DNA of 64,000 nucleotides from Ceratotherium simum simum. Taxonomy: Eukaryota > Chordata > Mammalia > Perissodactyla > Rhinocerotidae. Location: assembly GCF_000283155.1 (NCBI RefSeq), contig NW_004454288.1, positions 1,912,049-1,976,048 of the forward strand, in the 5' to 3' direction. Both the position numbers and the translations under genes were made by a program. The notes beneath the pieces were generated by a model that did no database searches, was not told the origin of the DNA, and saw only the letters and a list, made by a program, of their open reading frames with translations. Positions within the stretch are counted from its first letter, which is position 1; each line of letters starts with the position of its first letter. Positions 43,801 through 55,529 of this stretch are shown one piece after another.

Positions 43801-46211
43801 CTTTTGTCCACGCTCAGTAGCAATGGTGGATGTCTCCATGAGAGGATAGTCAAGGGCTGCTTTGACTTCCTACCTTGACTAAGTAATTGTGATGCTTAAA
43901 TATCTGCAGGACAAATAGGGCAGGAGCTCATAAGTCAGGGAACTACCCCTCTGCCACTCTCTTCGGGTGGAACTGACCTCATCCCTGGCTCCAGGGGTGG
44001 CCACGTGACCTGGTCTGTCCAATCAGGATCCATATTCTCCTGGCCACAGTGATTAATTCAGTGATGGGCACTTGATACAAACCAGATCAACGAGATTCCA
44101 TTTGGGACTTTTAATGTCCTAAGGCAGTTGGAGAGTGGGATATGTTTGTCGATTGGCCAGGCCTGGGTCCAACCACTGTGGAGAAAGGGATGAGATAGGC
44201 TGATGGGCTCACTGTGGGAGTCCTAGGCCATGATCAGTTCCATCAGAACTGAGGGTAGGAGAGGAGTGGGGCCCAAAGAAAAACTGGGTGTTTCCATACC
44301 AGAGGAAGAAGGAGCAGATGCTCTTCACTTCACTCCCCACCGCCCTGCTCCCATGCTCCTGCCCTGTGGTCCTCAGACCTGCTGAGGCTGGGCTAAGTGC
44401 TCCTTTACTGGACCAGCCCAGCCCCAAGCCCAAACCCAGCCAGAATGGAGGAAGCAAGCCTGATCCTGTGAGGTGAAACAGAGCGTCACCCCCAGCAGAC
44501 TGATCTTCGGGATCCCAGAGTCCCAGACCACTTCTGTTGAGATGCTCCCATCTGATCAACAGGCTCCTGGCCCCCTGAGCACTCCAATCTCTGTCTCTCG
44601 GTTACAGAACAAAGCTTCTAGTCTGCTTCCCATCCCACATTCCTGCCATAGGTATTGTCCAGGCTCCCAGCTCCTCCCTTAAGGGAATTGCAAACTGGTG
44701 GTCCATGGACATATTTTCTTCAGCTCATGCAACTTTTAAAGAATGAAATTCTTTGACATCATTGAAAAATAAGCATATTTCATTTCAAAATCTAGACTTT
44801 CAGATCGTCTTGACAAACCTGGAGGATCTTGTGTGGCAACAAGCTGAGCAATGGCTGCCCCAGGTAGAGGGCCTGTGGTTTTCAGGCCAGCCCACTCCGG
44901 TCTCTGGTGTTGCCCGCCTGGTCTCCGTGGGCACTGGGTCGAGACCCCTGCTCTGTGCGCCTGGGTTTACCTTCATCTGCCGGCCCTCTCCCTTGGAGCT
45001 GGGATTGTCCCTGGAAGGCTGCCCAGCCTTCCTCTGAGCTGAGATCACAGATGCCAGGAGGAGCTTCCTTCCACTCCTCTGGGTGACCTTGGGGGAGCCA
45101 CCCAAGCTCTGGGACTCAGGTGCCTGCAGGGAAGAGACAGTGAGATAAGAGATGTGAACAACTGAACAGCAGAAGTACCTAAATGCATGGCTCGTGACTT
45201 GGGTAGGACCCCAGTTTTTAGTATGTTGGACTTATTCAGGTTCTGCGGAAGTTGAAAAGATGTCAAAGACTCATCTGGCTGGCAGTAAATAGAAGGACTT
45301 TACTGTTTTCAAGTATCTAGTTACTTGCTCCAAGCTTGTCTCCAAGGAGGTGATTTTCCCCAACACTTACAGGCCTTCGGAAACACCTTCTCCCAGGGCA
45401 AGAATAAACAGTCTCTCCCAGTTTTTAGTCACTCCCATGCAGGATTATAACTAGCCACATTGTGTAACTGGGCAGGATGTGGGGTGGGGAAGGAATGCCA
45501 TCAGGAGACAGGGAGAAATCCACTTTCTGCTCTATCTTGGGTGGGTCCCCATCCTCCCCTCCTGAACTCATTATCACTTTAGGATTTTTAATGCCTACTC
45601 AGAATATTTGGAGGATATGGGCTGTTTACTAACCAGTGTTGATGCCCCTCCTCTGACCTCACGTCCTGAGGGATACCAACATTAAACCCATCCCTCACAG
45701 CTGTGAGACGGATGTTTCTCATAGCAGATTCCGTCGTCAGGCTCCACCGCAGACCCACTGGGCCCAGGAATCTGCATTTTACTAAACTATACCAAAGCCA
45801 GGTAAAACTTACTCAAAAGGAAGATTGAGATTTAACTGATATAGCTCTAAATTTTAGAGGAAAGGTAAAAAAATATATAGGCAATGGAAACTGAGTTTTT
45901 CACTAGGTGGCTCTGTTTTATAGATAAGGTTTGTCAGGATAGAGAGCTGCAGTATTTAAGGCTGGTTTAAAGGCATTAAGCATTGAAAAAAGTATGGTGT
46001 TCCCCAGATCTGCCATTATTAATTCAAAATAAAAACAATGCTAAAGCATAAAACACAAAGTGGACATGTCGAAATAGCTTCCATCTAGATGGGCTATTTG
46101 GCAAAAGTAGAACAAGTTTATTGAAATGGAAACAGTCTTATCTTGGGGCTGCCACTGCTTAGCTCGTCTCCCACGATGATACTTGTTCTGTCTCATGAGT
46201 CATCTGGCTCT
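43801..46211. other. Intergenic, no gene seen
   Basis: Mostly unique. A patch at 43,985-44,170 ('gtccaatcaggatcc', 'ggccacagtgattaattcagtgatgggcac') looks like a dispersed repeat of unknown family, and 45,725-45,785 ('ctgcattttactaaacta') may be a MER5A fragment. Open frames at 44,200-45,100 overlap on both strands with no family signature. Confidence 0.45.
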
Positions 46212-46590
46212 GGTAACATTCATTCATTCATTCATTCACGCAACAAATATTTATTGAGCTCGGCACAGCAGTTAACCAAAAGGCAAACATCTTTGCCTCT
46301 ATGGAATGCACATTCTAGTGCTGGGGAGACAGGCAAGAAACAAAGTCAGTATATAAAATATACGGCATATTAGCAGCGATAAGTGCTCTGGAGAAAAATA
46401 AGGTAGGGAAGAGGGCTAGAAGTTCCGGGGGTTGGAGGAGGGGTGATCAGGGAAGGCTTCTCAGAAGGTAAAGTTTAAGAAAAGTCCTGAAGGAGGTGAG
46501 CAAGCGAGCCATGTGGCCCTGGAGAAGGAGGATGCAGGCAGAGGGGACAGAACTTTGCCTAATTTTGGAGCAGCCAAGACGCAGGACCCC
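46212..46590 (-). mobile_element. L2 LINE, 3' end
   Basis: (CATT)5 at about 46,218 leads to 'acaaatatttattgagctcggcac', 'gcacattctagtgctggggag', 'gggtgatcagggaaggcttctc' and 'gaaggaggtgagcaagcgagcc'. Confidence 0.85.
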
Positions 46591-46959
46591 TGGCCCTCAG
46601 GAAGAAAGACCTGAATAGTCCCCAATCCAGAGGGAAGCCACACCAGGCCATGGCTCCCATCTCATTGTAGCAACAGAGTTTGACCTGCTCCCCACTGCCA
46701 GGTAACCATAGGGGCTGTCACACAAACCCTGCCCACAGTTGCCACCTTCTTGTTGTGGGGTCAGGTCAGATCTGTTCCTTGAAAGCCAATTAAGCACTGA
46801 TTCCATGCCCCACCCTGTGCCAGGCACCTGTGCCAGAGACTGGTCAGCAGACCTGACAGCGAAAATTAGAATCTAAGTGTGGGAGATGGAGCGGGGCACG
46901 GAGCCCAGCCTGAGGGGGGATCAGGGCCGCCCCCTCTCTGACTATCTCTCATTCCACTT

Positions 46960-47335
46960 CTCCCTCACTCACACTGTCCAGACACACTGCTTCTTTCTAG
47001 GTCTCAAAGTTATCAAGTCTGTTCTTGCTTCGGGGCTTTCGCTGTCTCTTTCCCTTGGATTCTCTCTCCCCAGACGTTTCAGGGGTCAGTTCTTAGTATT
47101 CAGCCAAATGTCTCCTCCTCAGGAAGGCCTTCCTGGACCACCCTGTAGCCTGCGTCGCCTCTCGCTCTATGTCTTGTCCTTGTTTCCTTCCTGTCCCATC
47201 ACCATCTGAAAGGATCTGTGTTGGTGTCCCCTCCCCCCACCCTCTCCATGACAGCGGGGACCCAGTTTCTCTCATTCATTGCCCCATCCCCAGGGCCTGA
47301 CAAATAGGAGGTGCTCAATAGATCTGGACCAGTGC
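46960..47335 (+). mobile_element. L2 LINE, 3' end
   Basis: 'tcctcaggaaggccttcctggaccacc', 'tcattgccccatccccagggcctgac' and 'aaataggaggtgctcaatagatc'. Confidence 0.75.
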
Positions 47336-47509
47336 ATTTATTTATTGAACAAGGAACCATGTATGCATACTTGAACAACCCACGCTGCCTGACCAACTCT
47401 CCTCCTACCCACACCCCTCTGCCTGCTGTTCAGGCCCATGTGGTACAGTCTCGGTTGCTCTCGCTGGCCATGGAAAACTATCGCCATCCATCCTACAAGG
47501 TGGAAGGCA

Positions 47510-47660
47510 AGGTAATGGTTAAGAATATGGATCAGGGATCCAGACAGGCTTGCTTTGACCTCTGGCTCTGCCACTTTCAAACTGTGTGCTCTGGGCAAGT
47601 TAATCAACCTCTCTGAGCCTCAGTTTCCCCACGTGAGCAGAGGATGCTTTCAGTAAACAG
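47510..47660 (+). mobile_element. MIR SINE
   Basis: 'ggtaatggttaagaatatggatc', 'ttgacctctggctctgccactttc', 'ctctgggcaagttaatcaacctctctgagcctcag': near-complete MIR with its tRNA-like head. Confidence 0.9.
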
Positions 47661-48309
47661 TAGCCTTTGTTATTCCGACCAAATGATGATTACTGGACTC
47701 CTCTGTCTGGAAGGGAGATTTGAACTACTTTCTTCTTGAGATGAGAGCCCTGGCCCAGGCTGGAGCCCCCAGAAACCCCTGCAGAGAGACTGACAAAATG
47801 AAAAGTCCACACTCAGTGATTGTGCCCCTGGGGACCACGAGTTAATGATCCGAGGACAGTTAATGAGCTTCCTCCTCTGCTCTCTCCCATCGCAGGTGGC
47901 ATGGCAGCCTTCCAGGCCCGGTGGCTGCTCCCGGCACCTGCCCCCTCCACATCCAATTTCTTTGCCGTGTCCTAAAAAGCTAACCAAGCTGAAATCACTT
48001 ACAGTAAGGCTCTAAAACTCCTGCACCAGTGTTCAGTGTTCTCTAAGGCCCCAACCTTGTCCCTGCCTCCCAATCCGTTCCATCTGTTGGGGGCGGTCAA
48101 AGGACTCAGCGATGATTACTGCTGAGACGGTCTCTTCAATGCCGCTGGGGAGGGGAAGACAGAATGAGGCTGCCCCAGAGGGCTTGCTTTGGTTGAGAAT
48201 TCCTGCAGCATCCCTTCTCACCCCTGAGTGTTCTTCCTGGGTGCTTCCTGAGGTAGTCCCGTAGATTAGAGTCACAGTTATATTATGATATAATAAAATG
48301 CTGCCAGTG
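47661..48309. other. Intergenic, nothing recognised
   Basis: Unique sequence. The minus-strand open frames at 47,670-48,392 show no domain or family features. Confidence 0.5.
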
Positions 48310-48420
48310 ATTACACCTGGAGAGGTGGCAGGCCATAGTAGTGCAGAGCATAGACTGGGAATCAGGATGCCTGGACTGAATCCTGGCTCCACCGTTTAAT
48401 AACTGCGTGATCTTGGCCCC
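48310..48420 (+). mobile_element. MIR SINE fragment
   Basis: 'gtgcagagcatagactgggaatcaggatgcctgg' then 'ctggctccaccgtttaataactgcgtgatcttgg'. Confidence 0.85.
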
Positions 48421-48492
48421 AAATAATGTTAGCTTTTATATTACATACAGCCTACTTCATAGGAGCCAGGCATTGTTCATGAACCCTCAAGC

Positions 48493-48600
48493 TAATAATA
48501 ATAATAATAATAATAATAGCTAATATTTATTGAGAGCCAGGCAATGCTTTGATGAATCCACTTAATCTCCAGAAGACATAATGGGTAAGTTTTGTGGAGA
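48493..48600 (-). repeat. (TAA)n microsatellite joined to a MIR fragment
   Basis: About 26 bp of TAA units (48,493-48,518) run into 'gctaatatttattgagagccaggcaatgc', a reverse-strand MIR start. Microsatellites often grow at the A-rich end of SINEs. Confidence 0.8.
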
Positions 48601-49399
48601 TCAGCGCTCTGCCTCAGCTGAGACTGGACCCAGAATCCTAGGACCCCCAGGCATTATTTGCATGGGTGGGTTGCATGAGGGCAGAGGAAGTGCGGTGAGG
48701 ACAATTTAAGGGCTCCTTTCCGGGCTCAGAGCAGACAGGATGGCATATCCTCAGTCCAGCCCACATCACACCCCTGGGACCTTGTCAGATTTCGGCAGCA
48801 GCCGAAATGATGGGCAGTTCTCATGCATGTGGACAGCGGCTCACCTCAAGTGCCCTCTTTCTCTCTGTTTCTCTGCCTCAGTAGGAGATAATGCCCCCAG
48901 GGATAGTCCTCCACCAATGAGATGTGGGGATGGTGGATAAATGTCCCAGCCTCCTGTCCTTCAGAGGGACGGTTCCTCAGAGTCCTCTCTGGGACTGAGT
49001 CCTGGATCCCACAGTGGTGATTGGGTCAACAGCTCACAATTTATTGGCTCCTCCTCCTTCACCTAGTCCTCTCCCTGCTTCTTCACTCCTACTTCTTGGG
49101 ATCAGCTCTCAGATCAACGACCGGCACTCCAATCCTTGTCTCTGGTTGCTCTGAGGGTGCTAAACTAAGTCACACAATGCTGGGAGCCCAGGGAACCACC
49201 CCTTGGTCAGGGCAGTGCATTCTCTGCCAATTCCCAGAGCACTGGCAGAGCAGACATGGCTGATGAGGAGGGAACCGTGGTACTTGGGTGGTGTTCAAGC
49301 ACGTGTGAAACATCTTCCAAGGTTCCCAGCGAAACTTGAGGTGGTGCTGTCACCTAGACTCCTTATTGCTCCCCAGAATGTACTCTTTCCTTCTTTTAT
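48601..49399. other. Intergenic, nothing recognised
   Basis: Balanced composition, no clear repeat or gene. Confidence 0.45.
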
Positions 49400-49800
49400 T
49401 AATAGGACTCTGCAGCTACCCAGTGGAGACTACATTTCCCAGCCTCCCTTGCAGCTAGGCATGGCCATGTTCTTGCCAGTGCAATGTGAGAGGAAGTGAT
49501 GTGTCACTTCCTTAAAAGGAAATTATGTGGCCTCTACTTCCTCTCTTTCCCTTCTGTGGGGGCTGGAACATGGACTCCGTGGTGGTACATGAGCTCTGAC
49601 TTGAATGAGAACAACACCTCAGGAATCAGCAAGGTAGAAGGAACCAGAATCTTCAGTGTCATTGTGGAGCAGAGTTGCCTTCCTGCCCAGGACCACTGTC
49701 TATCTCTGAGATGTTACGTGACAGAGAAATAAATTTCTATTCTGCTTGAACTACTAGTATTTGAGTCTCTGTTGCAGAAACTTATCCTGTGCCCTAATGA
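49400..49800 (+). mobile_element. LTR-like repeat, family not assigned
   Basis: 'gagactacatttcccagcctcccttgcagctagg', 'gtgagaggaagtgatgtgtcacttcc', 'cttcctctctttccc', 'gacagagaaataaatttctattctg' and 'tgagtctctgttgcag' match the 18.4 kb element in order. The AATAAA and T-rich end fit an LTR U5 region. Confidence 0.55.
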
Positions 49801-50289
49801 AGGGGTCTGAGCAAGCAAATTATAAGTATAAATGCTGATGTGACCTCATTTGTACCCTAAGGCTGGTACGCCTGGGGCCATTCAGGTTACACAACTCTCT
49901 TGTGTGGTGTGCTAAGCACTACACACAGAGCACCTGGGAGCTAGGTGGGACCCAGGCTCCTCTCCGACTTGTCACAGACCTCAGGGGCTCCCGTCTTAGC
50001 TTGTGCTGCCTTTCCTGTAATGCTGTCTGCTTCCACGTGTTTTCTTCCAATTCTCCTCCCGGGCTTGGCTGTACACTGGGGCTAGGGCTGTCTCATGTAG
50101 AGAGGGCTTCAAAGGGAGTACTCAGTCAGCTTCGGGGAAGTGGGCCCTACAATAAACAGGCAGCAGTTCTGGAGCAAATATGCCCTGGCTTGTCTTCTCA
50201 TCTGTGTTCTGCAGGTGTGGGCAATATTTCGCCTCTTGGTCATCCTGTATCTCCTCATCTATTGAACAGAGCCAGGCAGTGATAACTAG

Positions 50290-50908
50290 TGGTATTAGCT
50301 TTCTATTGCGATGTAACTAATTACCACAAACTTGGTGGCTTAAAACAGCCGCCATTTATTGTCTCACGGTTCTGTGGGTCAAGAGTCAGGGCGGGCTCAT
50401 CGGGGTTCTCTGTGTCAGGTCTCTCAAGGCTGAAGCCAAGGTGTCAGCCAGGCTGTGCTCTCATCTGGAGGCCCTGGGGAAAAAAAACACTTCCAGCATC
50501 ATTAAGAGTATTGGTAGAATTCATTTTCTTGTGTTTGTGGGGCTCAGGTTCCAGTTTGTTTCCTGGCTGTTGGCCACTCTCTGGTCCTTACGTGTGGTCT
50601 TCTTCATATTCAAGGCCAGCAATGGGACGTCGAATCTTTCTCATCCCTTGACTCTCTCTGACTTACTCTTCTGCTATCAGCCTGAGAAAACTCTCAGCTT
50701 TTAAATGGCTCACATGATTATATTAGGCTCATAGATAACCTCCCTTTTGATCAACTCAAAGTCAACTGGTAAGTAACCTAATTACACCTGCAAAATCCCC
50801 TTTGCGACGTAGGGTAATGTGATCACAGGCAGGTTTTGTATCATATTCATGGTCCTGGGCATTAGAGCAGGAAATCTTGGGGGCCATCTTAGAATTCTGC
50901 CTCCCACA
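50290..50908 (-). mobile_element. MLT1-type MaLR LTR
   Basis: Plus-strand order 'attagctttctattgcgatgtaac', 'aattaccacaaacttggtggcttaaaac', 'gccatttattgtctcacggttctg', 'caaggtgtcagccaggctg' down to 'ttagaattctgcctcccaca' is the reverse of an MLT1 LTR, which would start TGTGGGAGGC. Chance open frames cover much of it. Confidence 0.75.
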
Positions 50909-50909
50909 T

Positions 50910-52239
50910 CTACAGTCCCTTTAATCTGAGAATGTTTAACCTTCATCTTTCCTCAGGGGGAAGGAAAGGTGATCTCTTGATGCTGGATTTGGGGGAAGAG
51001 CTCCCCCCGACTACGGCATGGTGTCCAGGGGTGCTTGGAGAGAGTGGGATTAAGAGCCAGAAGCACGATTAGTCTTGGATGAAGGATGGACATTTTATGC
51101 TCATCCAGCTTATTCATGGAGAACCTCTAGTGCTAGGTGATCAGAATCTGGCTGGAGCTGATGGTTGATGGGGTAGCAGATATTAAAGATGATGAGGGTT
51201 CCCCAAGGAGAAGTACGGGGTTCAGTGGCAGGGAAACTGAGACTTAATGTCAGCTAACGGTGAAGAGGGCAGGGATTGACAAGGAGTTGAGGTAAAGTTT
51301 TATAGCTTCTGTGAGGAACGGAAAGGACACCATCTCCTAGCTGAGGTTAGAGCTCAAACACTTATAAGCTGATCTAAAGAACACTGAGAATTCTGAACTC
51401 TCCTTGGGTCCCATGAAGCACCAGGAAACTCCATGACTTAGCTTATTAGCTTAGCCTGAGGATCACTAACTTGAGCAGAAATGCCTACCAGGGCAGGAAC
51501 TTAACATAAATAAATGCAGCAGACAAAGTGTGAACAAAAGAATAGGGCAAGTGTGATGGTAAATGGTGACTGGCCTGGCCTCGGTGTTAGGGGTAACAGG
51601 GAGTGGTGGGGTCTTAGCAAACTGGAACATGGACACCTGTCTAAAGGGGTCGCCAGTACTAACTCCAGCTGATTGTGCCAACCAGAGGCAAATCATCAGG
51701 TCTTCTGATTTTTAACAAAATTCGGATGATTTTGTAGAACATCACAGATTTTTAAAATTGAAGTAATTTTCAAAACAAGAGGATCTTCAAAGAGGTGGCA
51801 TAGGTGCAGATGTTTGCGGCTCAGGGCCAGCCTGCCGGCTTCCGTGTGTGACCTGCAGCAGCGTAGCCCTCACTGAGTTGTGTTTGGAAGCTCCATCATT
51901 GGCTTTAACTGAGAACAATTCTGAGATCGCAGGTGGCCTCTGCATCTCAGGCTTCCCAACCTGAAGCTCTGCATCAGACATGCCTTTGAGATTTCAGCAG
52001 AGGAAACCTGTGTCTCCTCCGTGAGATTTCCCCTGCTTTCTCTTCTTCCATCGTGACCACGAGAACAATCGCATGGCCTCTCTGCCATGCATGTTAGAAG
52101 CTCACGGTTCAATGCAACTCACCCCTACTCCAGAATCCAGCATTTTGTCTTCCTCTTCCTCCTCATGGTCTTATCAACTCTGGCAGCTGTACAGGCTTCT
52201 CTTCCGTCTTCTAGTACTTACTCTCTGACTCCAGGCAGA
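50910..52239. other. Intergenic, nothing recognised
   Basis: Unique sequence without convincing exon or repeat. Confidence 0.45.
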
Positions 52240-52315
52240 GGAGATAAGTATTTTAATTGCTTCGATATCTACGGTGCCTGGTATGTGGTAGACAGTCAAT
52301 AAATGTTTGAGGGAT
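52240..52315 (+). mobile_element. L2 LINE, extreme 3' end
   Basis: 'ggtgcctggtatgtggtagacagtcaataaatgtttgagggatgg' matches the L2 terminus. Confidence 0.75.
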
Positions 52316-52431
52316 GGACAGATGACATGTTGGCCATTATTTTTGTTTGATACAAGAAATGGACATGTGTAATAATAATACTAACAAAACATTATTATTG
52401 AGAATTCATACCTCAATGTCCCTTAATTAAT

Positions 52432-52597
52432 TGGGGTAACCAACCGTCCTCATTTGCACAAAACTGAGGAGATTCTTGGGATGCAGGATGTTCAGTTTTA
52501 AAACTGGGATGGAGGAGCTTCCCAAGATGTGAAACTTTCCGTGCTCAAAGTGGGAAAGTCCCAGGGAAACTGGGACAAATTGGTCACCCTCCCCTAA
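52432..52597. repeat. Palindromic MITE-like element
   Basis: Starts 'ggtaaccaaccgtcctcatttgc' and ends 'ggacaaattggtcaccct'. The ends are approximate inverted repeats, and internal segments ('gggatgcaggatgttcag', 'gggaaagtcccagggaaactgg') are themselves inverted. Related pieces are at 36,440 and 58,628. Confidence 0.65.
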
Positions 52598-52996
52598 ATG
52601 AGGCCCGCAAGGAAAACAAGATTCTCTTGAAGCTCAAAAAAGGGAAAAAGACTGTTTCTCCTGTTAAATCAGGATGTTTCCTCTTATCTGCTGATGAGAG
52701 GTTTGAAAGCACTCATGTTTCCCTCTTTGCCTTGACCTCCAGGAAGCTCTGAAGTAAGTTCTCTGGATAATGTCAGTAGCATCTGTCAATCTAGGTTGTC
52801 TGACATAACTGTTTCGTTGCCTCTGCCTTGCTTTTTATTGTCTTTTTTCCCTTTAAAAATTTTAACGTATGGTGCAAATTGCACCCAGAATTATGTTAAA
52901 TGACTCTTAGTAAGCAAATATGAGAGAATGCCTGTGTCTTTTGTCTTTTTGTTTCTTTTTAATTTGTTGCTATTTCATTCTATGCATGTATTATTT

Positions 52997-53201
52997 CAGG
53001 GGATGGCAAACTATGGCCTGTGGGCCAAATCTGAGCCCATGGCCTCTTTTTGTAAATAAACTTTTATTCAAATAAACCCATGCTTATTAATTTACGTATT
53101 GTCTATGGCTGTTTTCATGTCACAATGGCAGACTTGAGGAGTTATGACAGAGACCCACAAAGCCTAAAATATTTACTATCTGTGAAGTTTGCCAATCCTT
53201 G
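52997..53201 (-). mobile_element. MER20-like hAT-Charlie MITE
   Basis: Starts CAGGGGATGGCAAACTATGG, with 'tttttgtaaataaacttttattc', 'tacgtattgtctatggctg' and 'gcctaaaatatttactatctg', ending 'gtttgccaatccttg'. Flanks TATTATTT and CATTATAT could be a decayed 8-bp duplication (6 of 8 match). Confidence 0.85.
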
Positions 53202-53559
53202 CATTATATCACAAACCTCAAATCCTTTTGAAAGGATTTATATAGAATTTCAAATTATATGTATATATATACTTTCTGCTCCAAAATGTACAGTTTCAAA
53301 ATTTATGTATATATATTTACAAAAGTAATATATGCTTATTATAAAAATGTTAACGTCACAGAAATATGTAATAATGATAGTAACCATCCCTTTTTAAACT
53401 CAATTCCTATTGGTGGCCTCAGTTAACTAGTTGGTGTAGATTCCTTCTGATTCCTTTCAGTGCATAAACTAATCTACATATACCATTAAGACAATACTGA
53501 AAAAGAAATATATCTCTAAGTGAGCAAATTTTCCTGGGTAAGCATTCTTAAATTCTCCA

Positions 53560-54148
53560 TCAGCAGCGATTTTCCACCCACGTCTCCACTGAAACATTTG
53601 CAGACATTCTCCCTCATTGTTTTCAATATCTTTCCTCATTGATCTAGTTGAATCAAAAGCCCTTTCTAACTCATCTTCACAACAGCATCATCATTGCGAG
53701 TTCTGATTGTTCCCGGTACCTCTCATTATAATGATTATTCTTTTTTAATCATTACTAATTACTGTTACTTCAAAACGTCTCTCAGAACCAATGAGGATGT
53801 CAGATGCCAGAAGACTGTCACTTTGCTTGCAAACCATCAAGCTAAGTATTCAGAACCGCGGCTTCAGCTGATTATCCACTTGCTTCTGGGAGACTGTCAG
53901 GACCAGCGCCCTCAAAAGCTCATATCTGATTGCATCACTCACCTCCAGAAGTCCAAGTCTTCAAGGGCATCTGTCATCACCCAGAATCTTAGATCCATAG
54001 TGCTTTCTACATGCTGATTGGACCAGTTTCCCTGATCTCCCCTCACTTCCCTCGCCAAACACGAACTCTGTGCCCTCTGGAACTCCCAGTTGGTAACCAG
54101 CAGACATCCCTAGATTCTCAACCTCTTCCCAACATTTTCTTTCATTTC
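53560..54148 (+). mobile_element. Possible L2 ORF2 relic (weak)
   Basis: C/T-rich sequence with L2-like phrases that seems to continue beyond the SINE at 54.15-54.45 kb ('ttggtgattttaacattgac', about 54,495). Open frames are broken. Assignment is tentative. Confidence 0.35.
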
Positions 54149-54453
54149 TTTTTTTTTTTTGTGTGTGAAGATCAACCCTGAGCTAACATCCATGCTAATC
54201 CTCCTCTTTTTGCTGAAGAAGACTGGCTCTGAGCTAACATCTATTGCCAATCCTGCTCCTTTTTTTTTTTCTTTTTCCCCAAAGCCCCAGTAGATAGTTG
54301 TATGCCATAGTTGCACATCCTTCTAGTTGCTGTATGTGGGATGCGGCCTCAGCATGGCTGGAGAAGCGGTGCATCGGTGCGCGCCCGGGATCCGAACCTG
54401 GGCCCCCAGTAGCAGAGCGCATGCACTTAACCACTAAGCCACGGGGCCGGCCC
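54149..54453 (-). mobile_element. ERE SINE, long composite form
   Basis: On the minus strand a head GGGCCGGCCCCGTGGCTTAG and an ERE1-like body with box B (GGTTCGGATCCCGGG) run to a poly(A) at about 54,258-54,275. This is followed by two 'gttagctcagagccagtcttc'-type units typical of the ERE2/ERE3 tail (54,162-54,257) and another A-run. It looks like ERE1 sequence joined to an ERE3-type tail. No clean target-site duplication. Confidence 0.88.
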
Positions 54454-54731
54454 TGAGTCACTATCTTTATTTCCACCGTATTCTCATCGTTCTTGGTGAT
54501 TTTAACATTGACACAGATCCAACCCTTTGACTTCTCCATTCCTTGGCCTTCCCACACACCCATGATCCTTTCCCCCATCCCTTCTCAGCCTTCCCATAGC
54601 CTTGCCATTGAAGGTAAATGTACAACCTCTTAAATCTGAATTTCAAGTTTCCCACTTTCTGACCAATATTTTCTCTCCTACTCTAATACTTCCACTCCAA
54701 ACATCTTCCCGACTCAGTGAGACTTTTAGTT

Positions 54732-55048
54732 CAGCCCTGTCCTTTAGGAATACAATGCAAGCCACATATGTCATTTAAATTTTTCTAGTAGCCACGTTAA
54801 TAAATATAAAATAAAGAATTAAATTCATTTTAATAATATTTTTATTTAACCCAATAGATCCAAAATGTTGTATTATCATTGTAACCAATATAAAATTATT
54901 AATGAGATATTTTGCATCTTTTGTTGTTCATACTGTCTTTGAAATTCATGTGTACTTTACACTTCCAGTGCATCTCAATTCAGACCAGATGCATTTCAAG
55001 TGCTCAATAGCCACATGTGGCTAGTGGCTACCATATTGGACAGAGCAG
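54732..55048 (+). mobile_element. MER33-like hAT-Charlie MITE
   Basis: 'cagccctgtcctttaggaatacaatgcaagccacatatgtcatttaaatttttctagtagccac' to 'tcaagtgctcaatagccacatgtggctagtggctaccatattggacagagcag', with inverted ends. The 317-bp length is near that expected for MER33. Family name is from memory. Confidence 0.75.
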
Positions 55049-55529
55049 CTCTAATCTAGTCCATTGACCTAATTAAGTTTTCATCCAGCCTCTTGAATGT
55101 CCTTCCATTTTGTCTTATTCACAGTAGATTCCATGTCCCATTACTATCATCACACTACTTCAAACGTCCTCCACTATCCCTTCGTCTATTCCTCTAGAAA
55201 AGAGTCATTATTGGTTGGACCAAACCATCGGTCTGTACTCACGCAACCGAATATTACAGGAGAAAATCACACATCTGGGCTGCTTTGTTGCACCTTATCT
55301 TCACGACGACAAATTTCCAATGGGCACATAAAGCTCCTCGGAAACCTCGTCACATGTTCCTCATGAAATTTGCTCAATCGCTGAGACTACTGTTGCCAAT
55401 ATTTCTGTCTCTTCTCAAACCTCCCTCCTTCCTCCCACCTCCCTCTCAGCAGATGCCCTGCCTCTTTATTCACCAACGGGTGTCCCAAATGGAGCTCTCC
55501 ACTCCTCAGCCTGTTCAATTCAAGTGATG

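Noticed and set aside
50289..50704. Overlapping 120- and 87-codon open frames
   Set aside because: They lie within an MLT1 LTR in antisense.
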